64,000 nucleotides of DNA. Origin: Ancylomarina sp. 16SWW S1-10-2 (GTDB lineage Bacteria; Bacteroidota; Bacteroidia; Bacteroidales; Marinifilaceae). Under the pieces are notes generated by a model. The model ran no database searches and was not told the DNA's origin. It saw only the letters and a list, made by a program, of their open reading frames with translations. The stretch is from NCBI RefSeq assembly GCF_009669305.1, contig NZ_SADB01000006.1:264-64263 (forward strand). The letters run 5' to 3'. Shown here piece by piece: positions 36,896 to 46,524 of the stretch (position 1 is the first letter of the stretch; the number at the start of each line of letters is the position of its first letter). The position numbers and the translations under genes are program-made.

Positions 36896-36906
36896 AAACA
36901 ACATTT

Positions 36907-37515
36907 ATGGAAAAAAAATCAGTAGAAACCCAGGAGAATATTCTAATTGCCGCAAGAGCCATTTTTGCACAAAAAGGATTAGCTGGAGCTAGAATGCAAG
37001 AAATTGCCGATACTGCTGGGATAAATAAAGCACTATTACATTACTATTATAAAAATAAGGGTAAGCTATTTGAGCAAGTTTTTGATGAGGCATTAAAAAA
37101 ACTATTTCGTCCAATGGCGGTATTTATGGCTGATGATTCTGAGTTATTTCAAAAAATCAGAAATATTTGTAAGCACTATAACGAAGTATTAATAGACTAT
37201 CCATTCATTCCTAATTTCGTTATTAATGAAATAAATTCAGATCCAACAAGGATACTTAAATTATTGGATTTTGAAGGCGTTTTGGAGGGAAAGAAAAAAA
37301 CAGAGTTCCAAATTAATGAAGCTGTTAAAGCAGGTCTAATAAGATCGATTGATCCAAGAGAATTAATTCTTAATGTGATCAGTATGTCTATATTTCCATT
37401 TGCGGCCCGCCCCATCATTAAAGAACTATTATATGAAAATGAAGACCTCAATAAGGTACTGCAAGCACGAGCAGATCAAGTTGCTGATTTCATAATTCAA
37501 TCAATAAAATTATAA
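36907..37515 (+). CDS. TetR/AcrR-family repressor of the efflux operon
   Basis: 202 residues. N-terminal helix-turn-helix ENILIAARAIFAQKGLAGARMQEIADTAGINKALLHYYYKNKGKLFEQVF (about 9-58) is a clear TetR_N domain; the C-terminal ligand domain is of the type seen with YbiH/HlyD-linked regulators. First gene of a seven-gene operon, 9 bases before the TolC gene, so it is autoregulated together with the pump. The four TTAACC-N4-GGTTAA sites just upstream are its expected targets. The inducer is unknown, probably a toxic hydrophobic compound. Confidence 0.95.
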   Translation: MEKKSVETQENILIAARAIFAQKGLAGARMQEIADTAGINKALLHYYYKNKGKLFEQVFDEALKKLFRPMAVFMADDSELFQKIRNICKHYNEVLIDYPFIPNFVINEINSDPTRILKLLDFEGVLEGKKKTEFQINEAVKAGLIRSIDPRELILNVISMSIFPFAARPIIKELLYENEDLNKVLQARADQVADFIIQSIKL

Positions 37516-37524
37516 GTTTTAGAT

Positions 37525-38811
37525 ATGAAAGCTTTTAGAAAAAGTAAATACATTTTGTTACTGATAATCTTTTTAAAGATTCAAGTAGCATGGGCTCAAG
37601 ATGAAGTCCTAAATTTGGAAAAATGCCAAACTGAAGTACAAAATAACTTTCCTCTAATGAAGGGAAAAGCTCTTTTAAATCAATCTTCTCTATTAAACAT
37701 AGAGAATCTAAAAATCGCCAATTTACCACGATTATATGCTAATGGACAAATTAGCTATCAATCGGATGTAACAGGAATTTCATTTCCAGGAATGGACACA
37801 CCACAAGCTCCAAAAGATCGATATGCTCTTAATCTTGACGTAGAGCAATTAATTTATGATGGCGGCAAAACAAAGCATCGAGTTAATGTTGAAAAGAAAT
37901 CTTCTGAAGTTGAAATTCAAAACTTGGAGATTCAAATGTATCAACTTCGTGAAAAAGTAAACATAGCCTATTTTGGCATTCAATTGGTCAGAAAAAACAA
38001 GGAAGTCCTTTTAGACAAGCAAAAGACAATTTCAAAACGCATCCAACAGGTTAAATCTTCTGTTGAGAATGGAGCCGTGTTACCTGCCAACTTAAAGATC
38101 TTGCAATCGGAGCTTCTGTTGATTCAACAACAGTTCATGGAGCTGAATGCACATGAGATGAGTTCTTTCAATGTGCTTTCACAACTTATGGGACGTCAAT
38201 TAAATGTTAACACAAAGCTTAAAAAATTCACAAGCGAAGAAAAATTAACTCCTCAAATTCGAATAGATTCTAAAATCAGACCTGAATATAAATGGTATGC
38301 GAGTCAGCAATCTTTACTTGACTCACAAAATGAACTTTTGAAAAAAGACAGATCTCCAATTATCACTGGCTTTGGGCAAGTGGGTTATGGTAATCCTGGC
38401 TACAATCAGTTGCAAGACGAATTTGATACCTACTATATGTTGGGTGCTAAAATATCTTGGAATATATTCGACTGGAAAGCCAACCGCCGAAAACAAAAGG
38501 CTATTACGATAAAAAAAGAACTTGTTACGAGTAAGGAATTAAGCTTCACTCAAAATCAACTTATCGATCTTGGAAATAAATCGAATGAGATTAATAAATT
38601 CAAAATACTATTGGAACAAGATGCTGCGATAATAGGCTTGCTAGAAGAGATTAGTAAAAGTTCAGCCTCTCAATTGGACAATGGTGTTATTACATCGAGT
38701 GATTATTTAGATGACTTAAACAAGGAAATTCAAGCCAAACTAAATAAAGAATATCATAATATACAATTACAACAATCTCTTGCAGAATACAAAAGAATTC
38801 AAGGTATCTAA
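37525..38811 (+). CDS. TolC-like outer membrane efflux protein
   Basis: 428 residues with signal peptide ending VAWAQD. Two OEP repeats with long amphipathic helices: NLEKCQTEVQNNFPLMKGKALL, NLDVEQLIYDGGKTKHRVNVEKK in the first, and ISWNIFDWKANRRKQKAITIKKE in the second, both with the usual aromatic-D/N-x-G/K strand ends. Forms the outer-membrane exit duct of the ABC efflux system encoded downstream. Follows tetR by 9 bases and precedes the HlyD gene by 18. Confidence 0.93.
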   Translation: MKAFRKSKYILLLIIFLKIQVAWAQDEVLNLEKCQTEVQNNFPLMKGKALLNQSSLLNIENLKIANLPRLYANGQISYQSDVTGISFPGMDTPQAPKDRYALNLDVEQLIYDGGKTKHRVNVEKKSSEVEIQNLEIQMYQLREKVNIAYFGIQLVRKNKEVLLDKQKTISKRIQQVKSSVENGAVLPANLKILQSELLLIQQQFMELNAHEMSSFNVLSQLMGRQLNVNTKLKKFTSEEKLTPQIRIDSKIRPEYKWYASQQSLLDSQNELLKKDRSPIITGFGQVGYGNPGYNQLQDEFDTYYMLGAKISWNIFDWKANRRKQKAITIKKELVTSKELSFTQNQLIDLGNKSNEINKFKILLEQDAAIIGLLEEISKSSASQLDNGVITSSDYLDDLNKEIQAKLNKEYHNIQLQQSLAEYKRIQGI

Positions 38812-38829
38812 AAAGCATTAAATATTATA

Positions 38830-39720
38830 ATGATGAAAAAAACGACAATAATTGGAATCGGCTTGGCTTTAGTATTCCTAACAAATGCATGTAAACAGGA
38901 TGGTAATGAATCGGATGCTTACGGAAATTTCGAAACAACCGAATATATGATATCAGCTGAGAATTCTGGTAAAATCTTAAATCTAGAAATTGAAGAAGGC
39001 GATGTTTTTACCCAGGCTCAGCAAGTTGGAATAATTGATACGACTCAACTATATCTACAAAAAGAACAGCTTAAAGCTCAAAAAAGCTCTATAGCTTCAG
39101 GAATTAAAAACATACTATCGCGAATTGCTGTTTATCAAGAACAAATCTCTATCCTAAAAAAGGATAAAGAAAGAATCGATCAAATGTTTGCTGATGAAGC
39201 AGCCACTATCAAACAGGTTGATGACGTTAATGGAGGTATACAAATTGCACAAAAACAAATTCAGTCGGTTAAAACTGAAAATGCAAAAGTGCTTGCAGAA
39301 TTGGAAAGCGTAAATAAAAAGATTGATGCTTTAAATGACTTGATTCAAAAAAGTAAAATCATTGTTCCACAAGCCGCTACTGTTTTAGAAAAATATAAGG
39401 AACCATTCGAAATGGTAAATATAGGCACTCCCCTATTTAAATTAGCCGATTTAAGAACACTAGATTTGAGAGTTTATATCAGTGGTGATCAACTCCCATC
39501 AGTTAAAATTGGCCAAGAAGTAAAAGTTATTATTGATAAAAACGAAAAGGAAAATCACAGTCTTAAAGGTAAAGTAAGTTGGATTTCTTCTCAATCGGAG
39601 TTTACGCCTAAAATTATTCAAACAAAAAAGGAACGGGTAAAATTGGTGTATGCCGTAAAGATAAAAGTTGCTAACGATGGCCTTCTAAAAATTGGAATGC
39701 CAGGTGAAATTAGATTCTAA
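38830..39720 (+). CDS. HlyD-family membrane fusion lipoprotein
   Basis: 296 residues. Signal with lipobox-like LTNAC (Cys21), so anchored in the membrane by lipid. Lipoyl half-motifs GKILNLEIEEGDVFTQAQQVGIID and IIVPQAATVLEKYKEPFEMVNIGTPLFKLADL flank a coiled-coil hairpin (about 75-175), followed by a beta-barrel domain with GDQLPSVKIGQEVKVIIDK. YbhG-type periplasmic adaptor bridging ABC permeases and the TolC-like duct. Confidence 0.93.
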   Translation: MMKKTTIIGIGLALVFLTNACKQDGNESDAYGNFETTEYMISAENSGKILNLEIEEGDVFTQAQQVGIIDTTQLYLQKEQLKAQKSSIASGIKNILSRIAVYQEQISILKKDKERIDQMFADEAATIKQVDDVNGGIQIAQKQIQSVKTENAKVLAELESVNKKIDALNDLIQKSKIIVPQAATVLEKYKEPFEMVNIGTPLFKLADLRTLDLRVYISGDQLPSVKIGQEVKVIIDKNEKENHSLKGKVSWISSQSEFTPKIIQTKKERVKLVYAVKIKVANDGLLKIGMPGEIRF

Positions 39721-39726
39721 GAGACT

Positions 39727-40653
39727 ATGGATGCAAGCATACATATAGATAAAATATCTAAAAGCTACGGGAATGTTCAAGCGCTCAAAAATATCAATTT
39801 AGATATTGATTCGGGAGAATTGTTTGGCTTAATTGGTCCAGACGGTGCAGGTAAAACAACGCTTTTCAGATTATTGGCAACTCTATTATTACCTGATGAA
39901 GGTTCTGCTAAACTATGCGAAATAGACAGCGTTTCAGAATACAAGAAAATTAGAACCTTTCTTGGTTATATGCCAGGTAGATTTTCACTTTATCAAGATT
40001 TAAGTGTGATTGAAAATCTAAACTTTTTTGCGACTGTTTTCAATACCCGTATCGAAGATAATATGGATATGATTCGTGACATTTGGCTACAAATAGAACC
40101 TTTTAAAGATCGTTTGGCAGGGAAACTATCTGGTGGAATGAAACAGAAATTAGCTCTTTGTTGTGCGCTTATTCATCAACCTAAAATTTTATTACTCGAT
40201 GAGCCAACGACAGGGGTTGACTCGGTGTCGAGAGCAGAATTTTGGCAAATGCTAAAAGGTTTAAAGAAAAGAGGAATCACTATCGTCGTTGCAACGCCAT
40301 ATATGGACGAAGCCAATTTGTGTGACCGTGTTGCCTTAATTCAGGATGGTGAAATTTTACAGGTTAATACGCCTAATGAAATTGTAGAGCAATTCGGAAA
40401 AGAATTATATTCCATAAGAAGTAACGACAATTATCAAACATTACTCGACCTAAGAGAATTTAATTCAACACATTCGGTTTTCCTTTTCGGACAAAGTTTA
40501 CATTATACCGATATTCATAATGAAGCTCCAATAGATGAGCTAAAAACTTATCTCGAAAGCAAAGGAAGAGCAGAGATTAAAATCGAAAAAATAAAACCCA
40601 GTATCGAAGATTGTTTTATGGAATTAAGCACAAAATCAATAGAACATGAATAG
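39727..40653 (+). CDS. ABC transporter ATP-binding protein (efflux, YbhF N-half-like)
   Basis: 308 residues. Walker A GPDGAGKTT, signature LSGGMKQKLAL, Walker B ILLLDEPTTGVD, and a switch region with TPYMDEANLCDRV. GPDGAGKTT with Asp in Walker A is typical of the first ATPase half of YbhF-like exporters. The last 80 residues are an accessory domain. Six bases after hlyD; its end overlaps the next ATPase gene by 8 bases. In related systems the two halves are fused in one protein. Confidence 0.94.
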   Translation: MDASIHIDKISKSYGNVQALKNINLDIDSGELFGLIGPDGAGKTTLFRLLATLLLPDEGSAKLCEIDSVSEYKKIRTFLGYMPGRFSLYQDLSVIENLNFFATVFNTRIEDNMDMIRDIWLQIEPFKDRLAGKLSGGMKQKLALCCALIHQPKILLLDEPTTGVDSVSRAEFWQMLKGLKKRGITIVVATPYMDEANLCDRVALIQDGEILQVNTPNEIVEQFGKELYSIRSNDNYQTLLDLREFNSTHSVFLFGQSLHYTDIHNEAPIDELKTYLESKGRAEIKIEKIKPSIEDCFMELSTKSIEHE

Positions 40654-41392
40654 CAAACAAAAGGTGATACGTGTTAAAAACATGTACAAAAAATTCGGAG
40701 AGTTTACTGCCAACGACGATTTATCATTCGAAGTTGAAGCTGGTGAAATCTTTGGTTTTCTAGGTGCAAATGGTGCCGGTAAAACAACGGCTATTAAAAT
40801 ACTCTGCGGTTTATCATACCCAACTTCTGGCGAGATAAGTGTAGCCGGCTTTGATGTTTATAATGAACGTGAATCTGTCAAAAGGAATATTGGATATATG
40901 AGTCAGAAATTCTCTCTTTATGAGGATTTAACTGTCTTTGAGAATATCCGTTTCTATGGAGGCATTTATGGATTATCTAAATCCGAAATCAACTCAAAAG
41001 CTGACAATCTGCTCAAAAAACTTGATTTGGAACACGCACGAGATAAAAGAATTAGCGCGCTGCCTTTGGGATGGAAACAAAAGCTAGCCTTCTCGGTTGC
41101 TATTTTTCACGATCCAAAAATAGTATTTCTCGACGAACCAACAGGTGGTGTCGATCCTGTAACCCGAAGACAATTTTGGGATTTAATTTACGATGCTGCA
41201 CGATCAGGAATCACCGTTTTTGTAACAACCCACTATATGGACGAAGCAGAATATTGCGATCGCGTATCCATAATGGTAGACGGAAAGATTGAGGCTCTAG
41301 ACACACCTGAAAAATTGAAAAAGCAATTTAATGCTGCCGACATGGATCAAGTTTTTCTAAGCTTGGCAAGAAAAGCGACTAATATAGAATAA
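40646..41392 (+). CDS. ABC transporter ATP-binding protein with altered signature
   Basis: 248 residues. Walker A GANGAGKTT, Walker B IVFLDEPTGGVD, and TTHYMDEAEYCDRV. The signature helix reads LPLGWKQKLAF in place of LSGGQ, so one of the two composite ATP sites in a heterodimer with the previous ATPase would be non-canonical. Overlap of 8 bases with the upstream gene supports equal production. Corresponds to the second half of YbhF-like proteins. Confidence 0.93.
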   Translation: MNSKQKVIRVKNMYKKFGEFTANDDLSFEVEAGEIFGFLGANGAGKTTAIKILCGLSYPTSGEISVAGFDVYNERESVKRNIGYMSQKFSLYEDLTVFENIRFYGGIYGLSKSEINSKADNLLKKLDLEHARDKRISALPLGWKQKLAFSVAIFHDPKIVFLDEPTGGVDPVTRRQFWDLIYDAARSGITVFVTTHYMDEAEYCDRVSIMVDGKIEALDTPEKLKKQFNAADMDQVFLSLARKATNIE

Positions 41393-41409
41393 GATTAATA
41401 ACTATACAG

Positions 41410-42516
41410 ATGAATCGATTTATCGGATTTTTAAAAAAAGAGTTCTATCATATCTTTCGAGATAAGAGATCAATGCTTATTCTGTTTGGAATGCCAATTG
41501 TTCAGATATTGCTTTTTGGCTATGTGATATCAACAGATCTTAAAGATGTCAAAATGGCTGTATTAGACCATTCTAAGGATGAATATTCAGCTGAAATCAT
41601 AAATAAAATAACCTCATCAGGGTACTTTAATCTGACAGATAACCTTAAATCATTAGAAGAAGCAGATGCTATTTTCAGAAAAGGTGATGTGAAACTAATC
41701 TTAGTGTTTGAACCTGATTTTGGTAAAAATCTAATTAAAAACACAACAGCAAATATTCAAATCTTAACCGATGCCACCGATCCAAACATGGCAAATTTAG
41801 AGGTTAATTATTTACAAGGTATTCTTCAGAATTACAATGTCGAAATAAATAGAGGCAAGAAAGTACCTTTTGCAATTCAACCTAAAACACGCATGTACTT
41901 TAATTCCAATTTGGAAAGTGTTTTCATGTTTATTCCAGGTATAATGGCAACCATACTTATGCTAGTATCAGCTATGATGACTTCAATCTCAATCGCTCGC
42001 GAAAAAGAAATGGGCACGATGGAGATTCTACTGGTATCACCACTAAATCCATTACAAATTATTTTAGGGAAAGTAACACCCTATTTAGCTTTATCATTTA
42101 TAAATGCATTGGTCATTGTTGGCATGGGCTATTTCATATTTGGTGTTCCTATTTTAGGCAGCTTCACCCTGTTAATGGCCGAAACTATACTTTTTATTTT
42201 TCTGGCTTTATCCCTCGGAATTTTCATATCTACCATATCTAAAAATCAAGAAGTTGCCATGATGCTCTCCATGTTTGCCTTAATGCTACCAACAATTATA
42301 CTTTCTGGGTTTATTTTTCCTATTCGAAATATGCCTCTACCCTTGCAAATCTTTAGTCATATAATACCACCTAAATGGTTCATTATTATTTTAAAAAACA
42401 TTATGCTTAAAGGTGTCGGTATTGAATATGTTTGGAAAGAAACCTTGATTTTAATTGTCATGACAATAGGTTTTATAGGGCTTAGTTTAAAGAAGTTTAA
42501 AACAAGGTTAGAATAA
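41410..42516 (+). CDS. ABC-2 type permease (YbhS/YbhR-like)
   Basis: 368 residues. First helix MLILFGMPIVQILLFGYVIS, a large periplasmic domain (about 45-170) with KMAVLDHSKDEYSAEII, then five helices containing the family segment VSAMMTSISIAREKEMGTMEILLVSPLNPLQIILGK. Forms the membrane channel with the next gene's product. 17 bases after the second ATPase gene. Confidence 0.93.
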   Translation: MNRFIGFLKKEFYHIFRDKRSMLILFGMPIVQILLFGYVISTDLKDVKMAVLDHSKDEYSAEIINKITSSGYFNLTDNLKSLEEADAIFRKGDVKLILVFEPDFGKNLIKNTTANIQILTDATDPNMANLEVNYLQGILQNYNVEINRGKKVPFAIQPKTRMYFNSNLESVFMFIPGIMATILMLVSAMMTSISIAREKEMGTMEILLVSPLNPLQIILGKVTPYLALSFINALVIVGMGYFIFGVPILGSFTLLMAETILFIFLALSLGIFISTISKNQEVAMMLSMFALMLPTIILSGFIFPIRNMPLPLQIFSHIIPPKWFIIILKNIMLKGVGIEYVWKETLILIVMTIGFIGLSLKKFKTRLE

Positions 42517-42533
42517 CATCAAAAGGAAGAGTT

Positions 42534-43652
42534 ATGCGAATATTAAAATATTTATTACAAAAAGAGTTCTTACAAATCTTCCGTAACAAAAGCATGTTAC
42601 CTATCATATTTGTAATGCCAATACTACAACTTTGTATTCTGTCTTTTGCAGCTACATACGACATGAAAAACACAAACATATATGTTGTAGATAAAGATCT
42701 TTCTAATCAATCTAGGGAGTTAATTTCGAAGTTTAATGGATCTCCATTTTTCACAGTCAAAGAAATCGGTTTTTCAGAAGAGGCAGCAGAAAAAGAGTTG
42801 TTTAAAGATCATATCGATGCTATTCTTGTCTTTAATGAAGATTTTGGAAAATCTGTCGATCTAAATACTCAAGCATCTGTTCAGATTCTAGTAAATGCCA
42901 TTAATGCAAGCTCGGCAGGTCTATACAATGCTTATATCACTTCTGTTATCAAAGATTATAATCTAAGTATTACACCAAACTTTGCTGAACTAAGCCAAGG
43001 CAATCAACATAATATTGTAAATTCGACCTATTCTCATCAGTTTAATCCTGAAATGAAGTATATACCTTATATGTTACCAGGACTTCTTGTTTTATTGGTT
43101 ACAGTAATCAGTTTGTTCTTATCTGCCATGAATGTGGTACGAGAAAAAGAGATTGGAACCATTGAACAAATAAATGTCACACCTATAAGAAAATCACAAT
43201 TCCTACTAGCCAAACTAATCCCCTTTTTGATAATTGGGTTTTTCGAATTAGGCATTGGCCTTTTGGTTGCAACATTTGGATTTCAGATTCCATTTTTGGG
43301 TTCCGTCTGGTTAATTTACCTTGTCGCATTTGTGTATTTAATCGCCATTTTAGGCCTTGGTTTATTCATCTCAACACAAACTGACACACAACAGCAAGCT
43401 ATGTTTATTGCTTGGTTTTTCATGGTAATTTTCTTACTCATGAGTGGTCTATTTACACCTATTGAAAGTATGCCAGAATGGGGTCAAAAATTAAACATAC
43501 TAAACCCCATTGCGTATTTTATCAAAATTATCAGAATGATCATGCTAAAAGGATCTGGATTTTTTGATATCCTTAAGGAACTAGGTATATTAAGTATTTT
43601 TGCCATATCTTCAATTACAATTGCTGTTAGAATGCACAAAAAGATAGCCTAA
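42534..43652 (+). CDS. ABC-2 type permease (second subunit)
   Basis: 372 residues, the same layout as the preceding permease: an N-terminal helix (MLPIIFVMPILQLCILSFAA), a periplasmic domain, and LSAMNVVREKEIGTIEQINVTPIRKSQFLLAK before the C-terminal helices. The two permeases form a heterodimer. Last gene of the efflux operon; a strong terminator follows 59 bases later. Confidence 0.93.
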   Translation: MRILKYLLQKEFLQIFRNKSMLPIIFVMPILQLCILSFAATYDMKNTNIYVVDKDLSNQSRELISKFNGSPFFTVKEIGFSEEAAEKELFKDHIDAILVFNEDFGKSVDLNTQASVQILVNAINASSAGLYNAYITSVIKDYNLSITPNFAELSQGNQHNIVNSTYSHQFNPEMKYIPYMLPGLLVLLVTVISLFLSAMNVVREKEIGTIEQINVTPIRKSQFLLAKLIPFLIIGFFELGIGLLVATFGFQIPFLGSVWLIYLVAFVYLIAILGLGLFISTQTDTQQQAMFIAWFFMVIFLLMSGLFTPIESMPEWGQKLNILNPIAYFIKIIRMIMLKGSGFFDILKELGILSIFAISSITIAVRMHKKIA

Positions 43653-43710
43653 ACTCATTTATAAACAATAAAGAGACAATAAGTAAACTATTTTTGTGTT
43701 ATTGCACTAG

Positions 43711-43744
43711 AGAAATAGAAAGGTCAATTCTTTCTATTTCTTTT
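43711..43744 (+). terminator. Terminator of the efflux operon
   Basis: AGAAATAGAAAG (43711-43722) pairs perfectly with CTTTCTATTTCT (43730-43741), loop of seven bases, then TTT. It separates the efflux operon from the NlpC/P60 gene. A TATTTTTG at 43689-43696 just before it could be a -7 element but lacks a clear -33 partner. Confidence 0.7.
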
Positions 43745-43767
43745 AAACATTCATCGTAAAATAATTT

Positions 43768-44283
43768 ATGCTTAAACGACTTCTTTACATTATTATCATA
43801 GGGATAACAATTGCTTCATGTTCTACCAAAAGACAAATAAGTAAGCATAATACAAAAAAACACAAGCCCAAAGTAAGAACAGAAAAAATTGAAGTTGAAA
43901 AGCTACAAAAGAAAACCAGTAGAAAATACAAACTAGAAACACAATACCGCAAATACAAGGGAGTTCCCTATAAATATGGAGGAACAAGCATAAAGGGTTT
44001 CGACTGTTCAGGCTTTGTTCAATTTACATATAAGAATCTTTTTAAGATCGAATTGCCTCGAACAACTGGACTTATGCTAAAAGAGGGAATTCCAATTTCT
44101 AAAAGAAAACTTCGAATTGGAGATTTAGTATTATTTAGAACTTCAAAACGATATCGTCACGTTGGCATATTTATGGGAGACAACCTATTTATGCATGTTT
44201 CAACTAAAAAAGGGCTTATGAAATCTAACTTAAATAATCCCTATTGGTCAAAACACTACCTGACTTCCCGAAGAATATTATAA
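43768..44283 (+). CDS. NlpC/P60-family cell wall hydrolase, lipoprotein
   Basis: 171 residues. Lipoprotein signal with IASC (Cys18), a basic linker, then the papain-like NlpC/P60 domain: nucleophile Cys in GFDCSGFVQFTY, His in YRHVGIFMGDNLFMHVS, and RTTGLMLKEG before LRIGDLVLFRT. Related to the Spr/MepS group of D,L-endopeptidases that cut peptidoglycan cross-links. Stand-alone gene, convergent with the histidine kinase gene. Confidence 0.93.
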   Translation: MLKRLLYIIIIGITIASCSTKRQISKHNTKKHKPKVRTEKIEVEKLQKKTSRKYKLETQYRKYKGVPYKYGGTSIKGFDCSGFVQFTYKNLFKIELPRTTGLMLKEGIPISKRKLRIGDLVLFRTSKRYRHVGIFMGDNLFMHVSTKKGLMKSNLNNPYWSKHYLTSRRIL

Positions 44284-44445
44284 TACAAAAATGAAAGATT
44301 TTAGAAGCTTCTTAAGAAATGCTGTGTTCTTGATATTAATTTCTTCCTATTCCGTTTAAATCAAATATTTATTTAAGCAGAACGAGTCTGTAATTAGATT
44401 CCACTTTTACAAGTGAATCGGAATCTATCAGTATATATATAAAAA

Positions 44446-44469
44446 TCCTCCTCTAATTATAGAGAAGGA
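44446..44469 (-). terminator. Terminator of the histidine kinase gene
   Basis: On the minus strand TCCTTCTCTA pairs with TAGAGGAGGA (one G-T pair), loop TAAT, followed by TTTTT. It lies 17 bases after the kinase stop codon at 44486. Confidence 0.75.
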
Positions 44470-44485
44470 AGTATATCAAATTATT

Positions 44486-46504
44486 TTAATTGTTAGAATT
44501 TTTCTGATCTAAAGAAAATTTAAAATAGAAAACAGAACCAACTCCTTCTTCCGATTTAAGCCAAATATCACCTTTAAAATGTTCGATAATTTGCTTTGCA
44601 ATACTAAGCCCAATTCCCGTACCACCAAATCGTCTTGTCTGACTTTCTTCACCTTGTCTAAATCGATTAAATATATATCCTTGTTTTTCAAGAGGTATTC
44701 CAATACCCGTATCTTTCACCCAAAATAAAATGGAATCTTTCTCATATTTATAATCAACTTCAATTTTTCCTTCCTTCGTGAATTTTAAAGCATTATCAAT
44801 TAAATAACTTAATATTTGTTTTAATCTAACTGCATCAAAATGAAGAATCGTGTTATTTAATCTTTCCGAATCAGGGAAAATAAGATCTATATCAGATTTA
44901 CCACTCACTTTCTTAAGCTGATCAAACTTATCATTCAATTCAACCAATAAATTTTTCAAATTAAAATTTGACCAAGTAACACTAATAACACCCGATTCCA
45001 GAGTTGAAAAATCAATAATATCATTTATTAAGGTTAGCAAAGAATTACTATTATTAACGATATAACCAACAAATTCATCTTTAAGTTCTGTGGTTAATCC
45101 TTCCTGTTGTAATAGTTGAGAAAAGCCAACAATAGCATTCATTGGCGTTCTAATTTCGTGTGTTATATTAGAAAGGAATGCCGTTTTAAGTTTATCCGAT
45201 TTTTCAGCAAGTTCTCGTGCTTCTATAAGTTCATTCTCTTTATTGACTCTTATATCTACCATATCATTAACGATAGACGCCATTTCTTTAAAATCGGAGA
45301 AGTGAAGTTTTTCAACATCAATTTTCACCGATTCCGTTGAAGCTTTCTTAAAAAATTCGTTAAATGAATTAATACTCCTATTCATTCTGGAAGACAACAT
45401 CTTTGCAGCAAAATATAGCAGCATAAATGTCAGCAATATTAATAAAATAACATTTGTACTGTAACTAATTAAACGATCATAAAGTTCTTCTCGTTTTTTC
45501 GCAATTTTCTTTTCTATCTTATCAGTATGGAAACCGGAACCTATAATCCAATTCCACTCGTCAATATCATATAAATATGTAATTTTCTCACCCTCGGATA
45601 AACTATAAGTAATAAACCGATCTTTATCTCCTGTTGAAAGTAAAATCTTACGAGAGACATCAACATCTTCCTTATCAAAACCGCTATAACTGTGCCCTAT
45701 GTATTCTGGTCTTTTATGCAAAAGACAAGTCCCATTTCTAGAGTAAATAAAGAAATAGTTTTCCTCATTAACCTTCATATCCTTTATTCTCTCTATACAA
45801 TCTGCTTGAATCGACTCTAAAAAATCATCGATGTAAGCAAAACTCCCCATATACCAGTTAAACGGTTTAAATTTCTTGATATAAGCGATTTTTGTGTAGG
45901 CATTATATTTATTGGGGCTGTTATTTTTTGACTTGTACTTTATAAAAGATTCATCATCATATTTAAGATGATTAAGTTCATTTACAACCAATAGGTTTTG
46001 ATTGATATCCTTATATTTAAGAAGGGATTTCCCTTCCCACTCTGGATTTTTAGGATATAGAACCCCTACACCATCCATCGTATTCATAAAAATATACCCT
46101 TTATCAGAGTTAAATTTAAAAGAAGAAACAGCTTCTTTAATTCTTTCTTTTATTTCATTTTGAGATAAAACATTCTTGTTTTTATTATAAATATGCAGAG
46201 CTATAGCATATGATTGATCAACATAAGTCTTCAGTGTCTTTTTTAAAACATCTTCGGACTGATTTTTTCGATAATCAATATAGTCAATACATTTTTTTGT
46301 ATTATTAATCAAAATTGCCTTATTCTCATTGGTATACTTATCTCTAAGAGAATTTGACTCTACGTCAAACTTAGTATACTCATTATATATCCAGATTGCA
46401 CCTATAATGATAAGTACAAGACTAGATAACGATGAAAAAAGAAACAGGTAGGCTTTACCAATACTAATATTCTGAAAATGTCTGAAAAGGTTCAATTGCT
46501 TCAA
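44486..46504 (-). CDS. Double-Cache sensor histidine kinase
   Basis: 672 residues. Helix 1 (about 18-40), a periplasmic part with two similar Cache modules (KGYIFMNTMDGVGVLYPKNPEWEGKS near 135-160; ENYFFIYSRNGTCLLHKRPEYIGHS near 248-272), helix 2 (about 351-369), then HisKA with phospho-His449 in FLSNITHEIRTPMNA and an HATPase with DNALKFT, VKDTGIGIP and GGTGIGLSIAKQ. No receiver domain is fused and no response regulator gene lies next to it. Cache sensors usually bind small organic acids or amino acids. It follows an unknown gene (46525) by 20 bases, probably as one operon. Confidence 0.93.
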   Translation of the reverse strand: MKQLNLFRHFQNISIGKAYLFLFSSLSSLVLIIIGAIWIYNEYTKFDVESNSLRDKYTNENKAILINNTKKCIDYIDYRKNQSEDVLKKTLKTYVDQSYAIALHIYNKNKNVLSQNEIKERIKEAVSSFKFNSDKGYIFMNTMDGVGVLYPKNPEWEGKSLLKYKDINQNLLVVNELNHLKYDDESFIKYKSKNNSPNKYNAYTKIAYIKKFKPFNWYMGSFAYIDDFLESIQADCIERIKDMKVNEENYFFIYSRNGTCLLHKRPEYIGHSYSGFDKEDVDVSRKILLSTGDKDRFITYSLSEGEKITYLYDIDEWNWIIGSGFHTDKIEKKIAKKREELYDRLISYSTNVILLILLTFMLLYFAAKMLSSRMNRSINSFNEFFKKASTESVKIDVEKLHFSDFKEMASIVNDMVDIRVNKENELIEARELAEKSDKLKTAFLSNITHEIRTPMNAIVGFSQLLQQEGLTTELKDEFVGYIVNNSNSLLTLINDIIDFSTLESGVISVTWSNFNLKNLLVELNDKFDQLKKVSGKSDIDLIFPDSERLNNTILHFDAVRLKQILSYLIDNALKFTKEGKIEVDYKYEKDSILFWVKDTGIGIPLEKQGYIFNRFRQGEESQTRRFGGTGIGLSIAKQIIEHFKGDIWLKSEEGVGSVFYFKFSLDQKNSNN

Positions 46505-46524
46505 AGCACTAATTTTTAGATCTA

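Noticed and set aside
43689-43696. TATTTTTG as promoter of the NlpC/P60 gene
   Set aside because: No TTTG at the right distance upstream, and a terminator lies between it and the gene.
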